A stretch of DNA of 14,903 bases from Phoronis pallida. Its lineage: Eukaryota; Phoronida; Phoronidae. The translations under genes and the position numbers were made by a program. The notes under the pieces are model-generated. The model made no database searches. It saw only the letters and a list, made by a program, of their open reading frames with translations, and was not told the DNA's origin. The stretch lies in NCBI GenBank assembly GCA_028565715.1, contig JAOXYC010042232.1, forward strand, positions 1 through 14,903. Reading direction: 5' to 3'. Shown here in pieces: positions 7,170 to 14,378 of the stretch. Each line of letters opens with the position of its first letter. Within the stretch, counting starts at the first letter, position 1.

Positions 7170-9824
7170 TTAACCTAATACTTTACTTATATCTGATGCA
7201 TTAAATAACATATCTTTTCCTAAAGAAATAGCAGACTCCTTACCTAATGTAGCAAGATTTTTAGCACTATCATACAAGCTATTGTATAACTCTGTTTGAT
7301 CAACTGTCATACTAAACATATCTCCATTTCTTACAATATTATTAATACCTATACTTAAATTAATATTAAATTTAAATCCTAGAATATCAATTGCTATTTT
7401 TAAAATAATAGCAACATATTTTCCACCAGAAGAACCATATCCAATTTTTAATATTGGGATAACTTCTACATTATTAGAAAATTTAACACCTTTTGTAAAA
7501 TATCTATTAGATATGTTATGTTTTAAATTAAATTTAGTAGAAAGAGATATACAACCTCCATATTCATGTATAGGTATATTCATATTATTTCCAATCTGAT
7601 AATTATGTAAAGGAATAATATTATTATATATACTAAAATTATCAGAGAATTCTGAAGATGAGTATAAACTACTACTTATATTATTACTACTTTCTCTATT
7701 TGATGCAGAAAAATAAATATCATATTTACGCCCTTTAGCTTTAAATTCTTTATTAAAATTAGCAGTTAGTATTATAGAATGATCAGATGAACCATCAGTA
7801 GTTATTGTTGATATATTTAAATTACTCTTTATACCATAATATGATTGCATAATTTCATCAGGAGTCTCTAAATCTATTGAATATTTATTAAAATCTAATA
7901 TTTTTGAATTTATAAATGAAATTCCATATTTAGGTGTTCTAAATTTAACACTAAATGTTAATGCTTGATAATCAAGAACAAATGGAATATATGTAAACAT
8001 ACGATGATAACTTTTTTGATTATCATTGCTATAAAATGAACTTGAACGTAATAACGCAAAATCATAAGCATTATTGAAAATACTAAAATTTAAATTACGA
8101 TTTTTAGATAATATGAATTCGTAATAAGCATTAATTACAAGATTATCAAAAATTTCTCTATCTATTAAATTATTTATTAACATAAAACTATCTATATGTT
8201 TAGCATAATGTTTAGCTAATATAATATTATTATTTTTATTTGTATATACTGGTAATGGTGGATAATTATTATTATAATTAGAATAAATATTACCATTGTA
8301 TATAATCTTAGAATTATTACCATAAATATAATAAAATGTAGAATTTATAGAATAGCTAATAAGATCTGCTAGAGCATTTGGCGCTTTCATAATAATAAAC
8401 ATAAAGTTCATTAAAACCCATATTATCCATATAGGATTATAAAATGCAGCATTAGGCATTTCAATAAAATTACTACCTAAATTAGGATATTGTAATGTAT
8501 TTATACACATACCTTTTGAATGATCTTCATTATATATGTTTATGAACTGCTTTACTCTTTTTGAACTACAACTTGATAACCATACTCGATGTAAAGCTGA
8601 TAATTCTACTTCAGATGAATTATTTGACATATACAAATTCTGCATCTGATTATATAATATTCTAGACTTTCTGTTACTTCCAAAAAGTAAATTTATTAAA
8701 TCTGGTAGCCTTAGTAAGCTTATAATACTAAAACCAGCCTTCCATCCAATTTTTAATTTATTGTCTTTATAGTCATATTCATTAGATGTATAGTTAATAT
8801 ATATATAATTTCCTCCAAAAGAGAATTGTAAATCTTTTGGTCGTACATAATTTTTAGTGTTTAATACTTTATCTTTTTTATATATAGAACTTAATAAACC
8901 TTTATTATTATTATAATGAAAAAAATCAATATTTTTACTAGAGTCTCTAATATTAATCTTTTTAAAAGTACTAACATGCTTTTTTAGTAAATCCATTGAT
9001 CTTAATTCTGTAGTTATATCTTTTATATTTAGAAATTGAAATAAATCTATATTTCTTATATTAGATGTATCTACATTGTCATTATATCCATTATATGAAA
9101 CTGCAATTCTATTTACAAGTATTTCATTCTCTTTTATATGAAATATCTTAGATCTTTTTTTATTAATAGCATAATTAAATTCATCTAATATAACTATTAT
9201 TACAATATAGTCATTTAGCTTAACATCATAACATAGCAGTTTATAATGATAAGGAATTTTAGATAATTTCTCCCACTCATTATTATTACAATTAATATAA
9301 AAGTATTTATCTTTTTTTCTAAAGATAGCTTTCTTTTTAAAGATATCAATATTTTTCCAATGTTCTAATTGATTATCTTTAATAGGAACAAAGTCAAATT
9401 TAGGAGAAGGAAGATAAGAAATAGACCTTAAATATAAATGTTTAATAAATCTATTGCTTTGTAAACAAGATAAAATAAATAAAACTTCTAATATACTATT
9501 AAGATTATCATCTGTAATATCGCAATAAAGATTATTATGATAAGCGATATTAATATTCATAAAACAAGCTAATGGTATTAATAAATCAAATTGTGAAAGA
9601 TTATGATTTTCATAATTTAAATTATATATATTTTGAAACTCAGTATTTAATAATTCTGATAAATTTGTATTTTTATATTTATTAGTCTTATTACAAAAAA
9701 TAATTTTAGCATTAGATGATACTGCTCTATGATTAATATAATCAATAATTAATGAATCAATATATGGAAGTACAGAATTATATGTATTACATATACTAGA
9801 ATATAAGGAATTAAATACTAACAT
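7170..9824 (-). CDS. Large unknown protein (884 residues) with one strong hydrophobic segment
   Basis: Not recognised. It is extremely rich in Asn, Ile, Tyr, Ser and Lys. There is no N-terminal signal peptide, no POTRA repeats and no C-terminal aromatic residue, so it does not look like the BamA/Omp85 protein that follows frr in many alphaproteobacteria. The one clear hydrophobic stretch is near residues 464-482 (NPIWIIWVLMNFMFIIM), about mid-protein, which could anchor it with two large soluble halves. The C-terminal third alternates polar and hydrophobic residues in a beta-like manner (KVEVIP-type strands, GYGSSGGKYVAIILK, FKFNINLSIGINN) and ends in a helical tail. ATG at 9824 lies 7 bases after the frr-like stop codon, so the gene is almost certainly co-transcribed with the ribosomal genes. 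The next gene, for the 1346-residue coiled-coil protein, starts 53 bases beyond. The length of the open frame in AT-rich DNA makes it a genuine gene. Confidence 0.85.
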   Translation of the reverse strand: MLVFNSLYSSICNTYNSVLPYIDSLIIDYINHRAVSSNAKIIFCNKTNKYKNTNLSELLNTEFQNIYNLNYENHNLSQFDLLIPLACFMNINIAYHNNLYCDITDDNLNSILEVLFILSCLQSNRFIKHLYLRSISYLPSPKFDFVPIKDNQLEHWKNIDIFKKKAIFRKKDKYFYINCNNNEWEKLSKIPYHYKLLCYDVKLNDYIVIIVILDEFNYAINKKRSKIFHIKENEILVNRIAVSYNGYNDNVDTSNIRNIDLFQFLNIKDITTELRSMDLLKKHVSTFKKINIRDSSKNIDFFHYNNNKGLLSSIYKKDKVLNTKNYVRPKDLQFSFGGNYIYINYTSNEYDYKDNKLKIGWKAGFSIISLLRLPDLINLLFGSNRKSRILYNQMQNLYMSNNSSEVELSALHRVWLSSCSSKRVKQFINIYNEDHSKGMCINTLQYPNLGSNFIEMPNAAFYNPIWIIWVLMNFMFIIMKAPNALADLISYSINSTFYYIYGNNSKIIYNGNIYSNYNNNYPPLPVYTNKNNNIILAKHYAKHIDSFMLINNLIDREIFDNLVINAYYEFILSKNRNLNFSIFNNAYDFALLRSSSFYSNDNQKSYHRMFTYIPFVLDYQALTFSVKFRTPKYGISFINSKILDFNKYSIDLETPDEIMQSYYGIKSNLNISTITTDGSSDHSIILTANFNKEFKAKGRKYDIYFSASNRESSNNISSSLYSSSEFSDNFSIYNNIIPLHNYQIGNNMNIPIHEYGGCISLSTKFNLKHNISNRYFTKGVKFSNNVEVIPILKIGYGSSGGKYVAIILKIAIDILGFKFNINLSIGINNIVRNGDMFSMTVDQTELYNSLYDSAKNLATLGKESAISLGKDMLFNASDISKVLG

Positions 9825-9831
9825 AAACTAT

Positions 9832-10335
9832 TTATAATCTTTTTAATAATTCATTAAATTTAGCAAAATCTTCATTTCTTAATTTTTGCTCACGTAAAAA
9901 ATTTGATTTTTCTTCATCATTTAATTTATTCATATTTTTTGTTTTATTTACATCTTTATACTTATAAGCAGCTTCTTTATTAAACATATCTTCTAATATT
10001 GATGAAATTAAAGACTTTCTTTTTAAAATTAATTGACTGTTTATATCTCTTAAGTTAAACTCTATACTAGATTTTTTAGTATCTAAATTTAAATTAAAAA
10101 GGTCTAATTTATTAAAAATATTATACATATTATGTACATCTTTACTATTTAATATTTTAATAGTTATAGACATATTTGTCCTTTTTACAATCTCATAATC
10201 TAATTTTTTATTAGATAAAATAAATAGTACATCTCCTGTACTATAATTAGTTAATGATTTTATTATTGTATTATATTTTTCATATAAAGGTGTATTGTTA
10301 TTATTCATGTTTAGATTTTTTTTTATGATAAACAT
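9832..10335 (-). CDS. frr: Degenerate ribosome recycling factor (RRF)
   Basis: RRF, with EF-G, splits the post-termination ribosome. The 167-residue product (family about 185) aligns with RRF mainly through its C-terminal two thirds. SITIKIL matches the TLxIxxWD strand. KLDLFNLNLDTKKSSIEFNL matches SDLGLNPNxxGxxIRxxxP, and RDINSQLILKRKSLISSILEDMFNKEAAY matches the LTEERRKxLxKxxKxxxExAKVA helix. A charged helix ending in FAKFNELLKRL closes the protein, as in the three-helix bundle. The usual RNxRRDA motif is barely kept (KDVNKTK). Context supports the call: it follows rpsB and a tsf-like gene, where RRF belongs, with pyrH missing. ATG at 10335 overlaps the upstream gene by 13 bases and best fits the family's N-terminal length; ATG at 10308 is an alternative. 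Identity is far below usual, so the call rests on pattern plus position. Confidence 0.62.
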   Translation of the reverse strand: MFIIKKNLNMNNNNTPLYEKYNTIIKSLTNYSTGDVLFILSNKKLDYEIVKRTNMSITIKILNSKDVHNMYNIFNKLDLFNLNLDTKKSSIEFNLRDINSQLILKRKSLISSILEDMFNKEAAYKYKDVNKTKNMNKLNDEEKSNFLREQKLRNEDFAKFNELLKRL

Positions 10336-10883
10336 ATTGTCATATAAAATTCATTTATTTTATCAGGTTTAGATTTTTTCAGTATAAGTAAAATACATTC
10401 TAATCCATCAACATCAATACCAACTCCATTAACTATCTCTATAAGATTTTCTTTGTTATGTATACAAATCTTTGATGAATCAATATTATCAAAATAATTT
10501 ACAGGGCTTGGCAATAAAGACATTGCAGCATTCATTAAATCTTCTTTAGATAAAATATACTTAGTAAATAAAATAACTGACTTCCTAAAAAATTGTTGAT
10601 AATTTTTATAAATATAATTATGTTTATAAATATTTAAAATACAGTCTTTGTATTCAATTATGCTATATAAAACACAAGTACCTTTCTCAGAAAATGTTTT
10701 AAGAAGATTATTCTCTAATTCTTTTGCTAAAGATATAAGATTTTGTTCATTATGATCTTTAATTTTATTATAGGTTTCTAAACAAATTAGTAAACATTCT
10801 TCTGTTTTACACGCAAATTCAGATATATTAACTAGTTTAAGAAGTATTAAATATTTATCTTCTAGTATTTTGACAATAAACAT
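10323..10883 (-). CDS. tsf: Degenerate, shortened elongation factor Ts (EF-Ts)
   Basis: EF-Ts is the nucleotide exchange factor of EF-Tu. The 186-residue product (E. coli 283) begins where the EF-Ts core begins: EDKYLILLKLVNISEFACKTEE aligns with the family's NYGIILEVNCQTDFVAKDA. In this alignment SEFACK (residues 21-26) replaces TDFVAK; the Phe that reaches into EF-Tu is kept, and the neighbouring Asp has become Glu. A second match is LMNAAMSLLPSPVNYFDN (116-133), for the family's IAMHVAASKPEFIKPED. The N-terminal UBA-like helical domain of about 50 residues is missing, and there is no room for it in the 50-base gap upstream. It sits directly after rpsB, the near-universal bacterial order, and overlaps the frr-like gene by 13 bases. 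The start is ATG at 10883. Without its position, the identification would be weak. Confidence 0.6.
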   Translation of the reverse strand: MFIVKILEDKYLILLKLVNISEFACKTEECLLICLETYNKIKDHNEQNLISLAKELENNLLKTFSEKGTCVLYSIIEYKDCILNIYKHNYIYKNYQQFFRKSVILFTKYILSKEDLMNAAMSLLPSPVNYFDNIDSSKICIHNKENLIEIVNGVGIDVDGLECILLILKKSKPDKINEFYMTICLS

Positions 10884-10933
10884 TTTGTTTATATTTCAAA
10901 AATCTTAACACTATTACTAAAAACAATTTATTT

Positions 10934-11608
10934 TTAATTAGGAGTATTAATTTTAAAAATATATGAAATTAAATTTGAAACTACGAAATTAAAATAAGGA
11001 CTTTCGTTATTTAGTAAAATATTTACTAAAAAAGAGTTATCATTACCAGTATCAATATCAGTATCTACACAAGATAATAAATAAATTTTTGATTTTCTAA
11101 TATCATTATTTAAATCTACTTCTCTTGAAATAACAGGATGTGGAGAAGCAAGAAGATTTAAAATTAAACCAATTTTTTTAATATAAAAATTTTTATAATT
11201 ACAAATCACATATTTGCTATTAGTAAGAGTTCCTGGCATCCATTTATTAGATATATATATATTTTTATTATCAATATTTAAAGATATTCTAGAGCATATA
11301 AATATTTTAACATCAAGTTTAATCATACTAGATAAAATATTTATTGTTTTAATAATAGCTTTATAAGATTTTTCCATATCAATTATATTAACCCCATTTT
11401 TAGTATGAGATAAATATGAGTTATGACATTTTCTAAGGAAAATAGAATGTCCATAATGTAATCCTAGTAATTTAGCATATGAAATACAATTACTTACCAC
11501 TTCTGGTATTTTATCAACAGCTTTATTTATAACACAATCAACTAGTTCATTATTGCTCTGAATTAATAATTTAAGATTATTATTTTGTAATAAGACTTTA
11601 AGATTCAT
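10934..11608 (-). CDS. rpsB: 30S ribosomal protein uS2, shortened
   Basis: uS2 sits on the back of the 30S subunit and binds together with bS1. In the 224-residue product, LLGLHYGHSIFL (47-58) matches the MLxAGVHFGHQTRRWNP signature, TKNGVNIIDMEKSYKAI (69-85) matches the RNKVHIINLEKTVxxF strand-helix, NKWMPGTLTN (121-130) matches HRWLGGMLTN, and LLSCVDTDID (177-186) matches the VFAIVDTNSDP strand. The coiled-coil protrusion that normally separates the GGMLTN motif from the next Rossmann strand is almost gone: about 20 residues remain where E. coli has nearly 60. The N-terminus is about 35 residues longer than usual. The protein follows the dnaX-like gene by 95 bases and precedes the tsf-like gene by 50, the order expected of rpsB-tsf. 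Divergent, but several separate motifs agree. Confidence 0.8.
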   Translation of the reverse strand: MNLKVLLQNNNLKLLIQSNNELVDCVINKAVDKIPEVVSNCISYAKLLGLHYGHSIFLRKCHNSYLSHTKNGVNIIDMEKSYKAIIKTINILSSMIKLDVKIFICSRISLNIDNKNIYISNKWMPGTLTNSKYVICNYKNFYIKKIGLILNLLASPHPVISREVDLNNDIRKSKIYLLSCVDTDIDTGNDNSFLVNILLNNESPYFNFVVSNLISYIFKINTPN

Positions 11609-11635
11609 TTATTCTTTGATCTTTTATTTCTTTAT

Positions 11636-11664
11636 ATCTTAACTTGAATATAAAAAGAAGACAA
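11636..11664 (-). promoter_or_regulatory. Candidate sigma70-type promoter for the rpsB operon
   Basis: On the minus strand, TTGTCT (11659-11664) and TAAGAT (11636-11641) lie 17 bases apart. Each matches four of six positions of the -35 and -10 consensus. Transcription would start about 20 bases before the uS2 start codon. The site sits in the largest gap of the minus-strand run (95 bases), where a promoter would be expected. The match is modest, and AT-rich DNA yields such sites by chance. Confidence 0.3.
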
Positions 11665-11667
11665 CAT

Positions 11668-11695
11668 AAGTATTATTAAAAAACTAATAATATTT
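11668..11695. terminator. AT hairpin after the dnaX-like gene
   Basis: An inverted repeat with arms 11668-11678 and 11685-11695 (AAGTATTATTA / TAATAATATTT) surrounds a 6-base A-rich loop; one pair is G-T on the plus strand and C-A on the minus strand. It lies 9 bases beyond the dnaX-like stop codon, just upstream of the candidate rpsB promoter, which would suit termination between the two transcription units. The stem is all A-T except that position, and on the minus strand no good T-tract follows, so the call is tentative. Confidence 0.3.
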
Positions 11696-11703
11696 TTATT
11701 AAG

Positions 11704-12657
11704 CTAAAAACAAAGCATAGAATGTATTAAATTTGTATAAATAATTAGAAAGTTATTATTTGTAATTTTACCTAATAATCTAATTGATAATTCTCCAAAT
11801 TTATTAGAAAGCTCATAATCTGAAGATAATAAATCTAATATTTCATTTACAATATCTTTATGATTATTAATAGTATTAATTATTTTAATCTTTTCATCTA
11901 AACTAGTATTGTAATCAAATATCATTTTTGCTGCTTTTTTAGATAAAAATATATTATCTTGAATATTATTAGATAACATAAAATAAGTAATAAAGTAAGT
12001 AATTATATCCCTGAAAGATATATTATTAGTATCTGAGATCATATCTACAAAATTATTTTTATCATCTTCTGAAATAATATGACCATAATTTCCAATTAAG
12101 TCTTTATTTTTGTTATAATGATTTACAATATAATTAGCAAAATTACATTTTTGCATTTTATTTGCAAATGGTATATAAATTTTTATTGATCTAGAGATAA
12201 TAGCATCAATAAGAAGATGAATATCTGTAGTTACTATAATTATTTTCAAATCATCTTTAGCTTCTTCTGTAGCATTTAATATTACTGTTTGAGCAGCTTT
12301 AGATAAAGCATGAACTTCATCTAAAATAATCATTCTATATTTTGCTTTTAAATTATAAATATGTGAATTAAAAACATTTCTAATATCATCTATACTCATA
12401 TGGCTACAATTATATTCAAAAACATAATTACATTCATTATTAATTAAATTATATATATCAGGCGACATACTATTAGCTCCTAAAGATTTTGCAAATATTC
12501 TTGCAAAAGTTGTTTTTCCACACCCTGGGGAGCCATAAAAAAGGTATATACTATTTGGAGTAAACTTTAAGCTATTAAATATTATTGTTTTTTGTTCTCT
12601 ACTTAATAATGCAATATCATCTATTCTAAACAAGTCAAAATAATTTCTTACTATCAT
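11704..12657 (-). CDS. dnaX: DNA polymerase III gamma/tau-like clamp-loader ATPase, minimal form
   Basis: AAA+ motor subunit that loads the sliding clamp at the replication fork. Walker A is intact (GSPGCGKTT, residues 42-50). Walker B is ILDEVHALS (111-119), the DnaX form of the motif. Sensor 1 is IIVTTD (140-145), and the arginine-finger motif is SRS at 155-157 instead of the usual SRC. The strand FEYNCSHMSIDDIRNVF matches DnaX IEIDAASRxxVEDxRxLL. The four-cysteine zinc module normally found between the Walker A helix and this strand is missing, with only a short unrelated loop at 61-77. The product has 317 residues, against 430 or more for gamma and about 640 for E. coli tau, so the tau-specific C-terminus that contacts polymerase and helicase is absent. 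Delta-prime (HolB) is less likely because the Walker A is complete. It is the first gene of the minus-strand run, divergent from tRNA-Phe. Confidence 0.82.
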   Translation of the reverse strand: MIVRNYFDLFRIDDIALLSREQKTIIFNSLKFTPNSIYLFYGSPGCGKTTFARIFAKSLGANSMSPDIYNLINNECNYVFEYNCSHMSIDDIRNVFNSHIYNLKAKYRMIILDEVHALSKAAQTVILNATEEAKDDLKIIIVTTDIHLLIDAIISRSIKIYIPFANKMQKCNFANYIVNHYNKNKDLIGNYGHIISEDDKNNFVDMISDTNNISFRDIITYFITYFMLSNNIQDNIFLSKKAAKMIFDYNTSLDEKIKIINTINNHKDIVNEILDLLSSDYELSNKFGELSIRLLGKITNNNFLIIYTNLIHSMLCF

Positions 12658-12682
12658 ATCTATTAAATAATAATTTTTATAT

Positions 12683-12688
12683 TATAAT
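12683..12688 (+). promoter_or_regulatory. Possible -10 element for tRNA-Phe
   Basis: TATAAT, a perfect -10 hexamer, lies 10 bases before the first base of the mature tRNA. A transcript starting 6-8 bases downstream would have almost no 5' leader. No convincing -35 element is seen at the right distance, and the hexamer is common in AT-rich DNA. Confidence 0.35.
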
Positions 12689-12698
12689 AAGAAATAAA

Positions 12699-12770
12699 GC
12701 CCAAATAGCTCAGGTGGCAGAGCACAGGTTTGAAGCACCTGCCGGGACAGTTCGACTCTGTCTTTGGGCA
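12699..12770 (+). tRNA. tRNA-Phe (anticodon GAA)
   Basis: A full cloverleaf can be drawn in 72 bases. The acceptor stem GCCCAAA / TTTGGGC is seven perfect pairs. The D arm is GCTC-AGGTGGCA-GAGC. The anticodon arm is CAGGT-TTGAAGC-ACCTG with anticodon GAA at 12732-12734. A 4-base variable loop (CCGG) follows, then the T arm GACAG-TTCGACT-CTGTC. The discriminator is A. The 3' CCA is not encoded (the next bases are GAT), so it must be added by CCA nucleotidyltransferase. Its G+C content far exceeds that of the surroundings. Position 37 next to the anticodon is G, whereas most bacterial tRNAs reading UNN codons have A. The gene lies between the divergent dnaX-like gene and aspS. Confidence 0.95.
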
Positions 12771-12826
12771 GATTTTATTGAGCAGGGTTTAACATTTAAT
12801 TTACTATTATAATATTTAATAAAAAT

Positions 12827-14347
12827 ATGTATAAGTTTATTAAATTAAGATCTTTTTTAAAAAATATAGAAAAATTAAAAAATACAGATATTAAAGTTCA
12901 AGGATTTATTCAAAGTAGAAGAATACAAAAAAATATTTGTTTTATTATAATAAGACAGCAGCATATTACTATACAATGTACAACAAGAGATGAAGAAATA
13001 ATAAAAAAAATATCTAATTTAAATGATGAATCTATAATAGATATAGAAGGAACATTTATTGAAAGAAATAATTTGTATGTTAATCTTAATTCTGAACTTG
13101 GTAAATATGAAATATCCGTTCATAATATAAATATTATAAATAGTTTAGAAAATATACTTGATGTTAGAGGAGCTTCCGAATATACAGATGATAATATGAA
13201 TCAGTATAGATATATAGCTATGAGATCTCAAAGTATTTTTAATAAAATTATTCATATGAGTAAAGTAATTCAGAATATGAGATATTTTTTTGAAAATGAA
13301 GGATTTGTAGAAATATCTTTACCTATTTTATGTAGATTATCAGAAAGTGGAGCTAATTCATTTTATGTATATAGTAAACATTATAAAGACCATGTTTTTG
13401 GTTTAGCTCAATCACCACAAATATTTAAACAATTATTAATGATAGGAGATTTCCCAGATTATTTTTCATTTTCTAAATGTTTTAGAGATGAATCATCAAG
13501 ATCAGATAGACTTAAAGAATTTTTACAATGTGATGTAGAGATAGGTATAATAGAATCAAAAGAAGATGTAATAAATATTGGACAAAGATTAGTCTCAAAA
13601 TTATTTAATATATTTTGTCCTACAAAAGAACTACAAATAGAAACATGGACATATGAAAAAGCTATGTCTGAGTATGGATCAGACTATGTTAATTTAACTG
13701 TAATAAAAATTTTTAATTTAAAAGTTGATGGAGATAATATTGTTATTCACAATATTAATGATATTTACAATACTATTAAGAAACAAAATAAAAATATATA
13801 TTATTTAGACTCTAGTAAAAGTCATGTTTATTTTAATAAAAAAGAGATACAAATATTTAAAATATTAAACTATGAAGCTTATAAATTAGATAATAGTAAT
13901 AAAATTTCTTGTGTATGGATTATAGATACACCAATGTATGAATATGATGAAAATGGAGAAAAAGTGTTTAAACATAATCAATTTGGAAAATCTAAATATA
14001 CTAACAACAATGAAGTAATATCTGATCAATATGATTTAGTAATACATGGTTTTGAAGTTCTAGGTGGGTCAGTAAGAGAAAATAATTATAAAAATCTTAT
14101 TGAAAATGCTAAAGTAGCTGGATGTAGTAGTCAAAGTGTAAATGATGAATTTGGTTGTATTATACAAGGATATAAATTATGTGGATCAATGTTACATGGA
14201 GGATTTGCTATTGGTGTAGAAAGATTTTGTTTAATATTAGAAATGTCAAATGATAAAAATATTTCATGTGGTATAAGAGAATATGTTGCATTTCCTCAAA
14301 GACAGGATGGATCTTCTTTAATGTTAAACATGCCACATAAAAAATAA
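12827..14347 (+). CDS. aspS: Aspartyl-tRNA synthetase, bacterial type with a reduced GAD domain
   Basis: Class II synthetase that joins aspartate to tRNA-Asp. An OB-fold anticodon-binding domain fills about residues 1-105. Motif 1 begins near M151 (FFENEGFVEISLPIL). The aspartate-binding QSPQ follows in GLAQSPQIFKQLLM. Motif 2 is CFRDESSRSDRLKEFLQCDVE (218-238), the AspRS form FRDEDLRADRQPEFTQIDxE with substitutions. Motif 3 is GGFAIGVER (458-466). The tail REYVAFPQRQDGSSLMLNMP matches the bacterial AspRS end RDVIAFPKTQxxxxLMTxAP. The product has 506 residues, against about 590 for bacterial AspRS. The shortfall falls in the GAD insertion: only about 80 residues separate YGSD (about 283) from WIIDTPMYEYDE (about 364), against about 130 in E. 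coli. It starts 56 bases after tRNA-Phe with no visible ribosome-binding site. The identification is secure; whether it also serves tRNA-Asn cannot be read. Confidence 0.93.
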   Translation: MYKFIKLRSFLKNIEKLKNTDIKVQGFIQSRRIQKNICFIIIRQQHITIQCTTRDEEIIKKISNLNDESIIDIEGTFIERNNLYVNLNSELGKYEISVHNINIINSLENILDVRGASEYTDDNMNQYRYIAMRSQSIFNKIIHMSKVIQNMRYFFENEGFVEISLPILCRLSESGANSFYVYSKHYKDHVFGLAQSPQIFKQLLMIGDFPDYFSFSKCFRDESSRSDRLKEFLQCDVEIGIIESKEDVINIGQRLVSKLFNIFCPTKELQIETWTYEKAMSEYGSDYVNLTVIKIFNLKVDGDNIVIHNINDIYNTIKKQNKNIYYLDSSKSHVYFNKKEIQIFKILNYEAYKLDNSNKISCVWIIDTPMYEYDENGEKVFKHNQFGKSKYTNNNEVISDQYDLVIHGFEVLGGSVRENNYKNLIENAKVAGCSSQSVNDEFGCIIQGYKLCGSMLHGGFAIGVERFCLILEMSNDKNISCGIREYVAFPQRQDGSSLMLNMPHKK

Positions 14348-14378
14348 TTTATAATTTCTTAATAAAGATTTTAATAAA

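Noticed and set aside
12808-12813. TATAAT before aspS as a promoter
   Set aside because: It is only 13 bases from the ATG, and no -35 element lies at a workable distance; the hexamer is common in this AT-rich DNA. Read-through from tRNA-Phe is as likely.
11704-14347. Phage or giant-virus origin, suggested by the small clamp loader and a tRNA next to large orphan genes
   Set aside because: The window also holds bL33, uS2, AspRS and EF-Ts/RRF-like genes in bacterial operon order, which marks a cellular chromosome.
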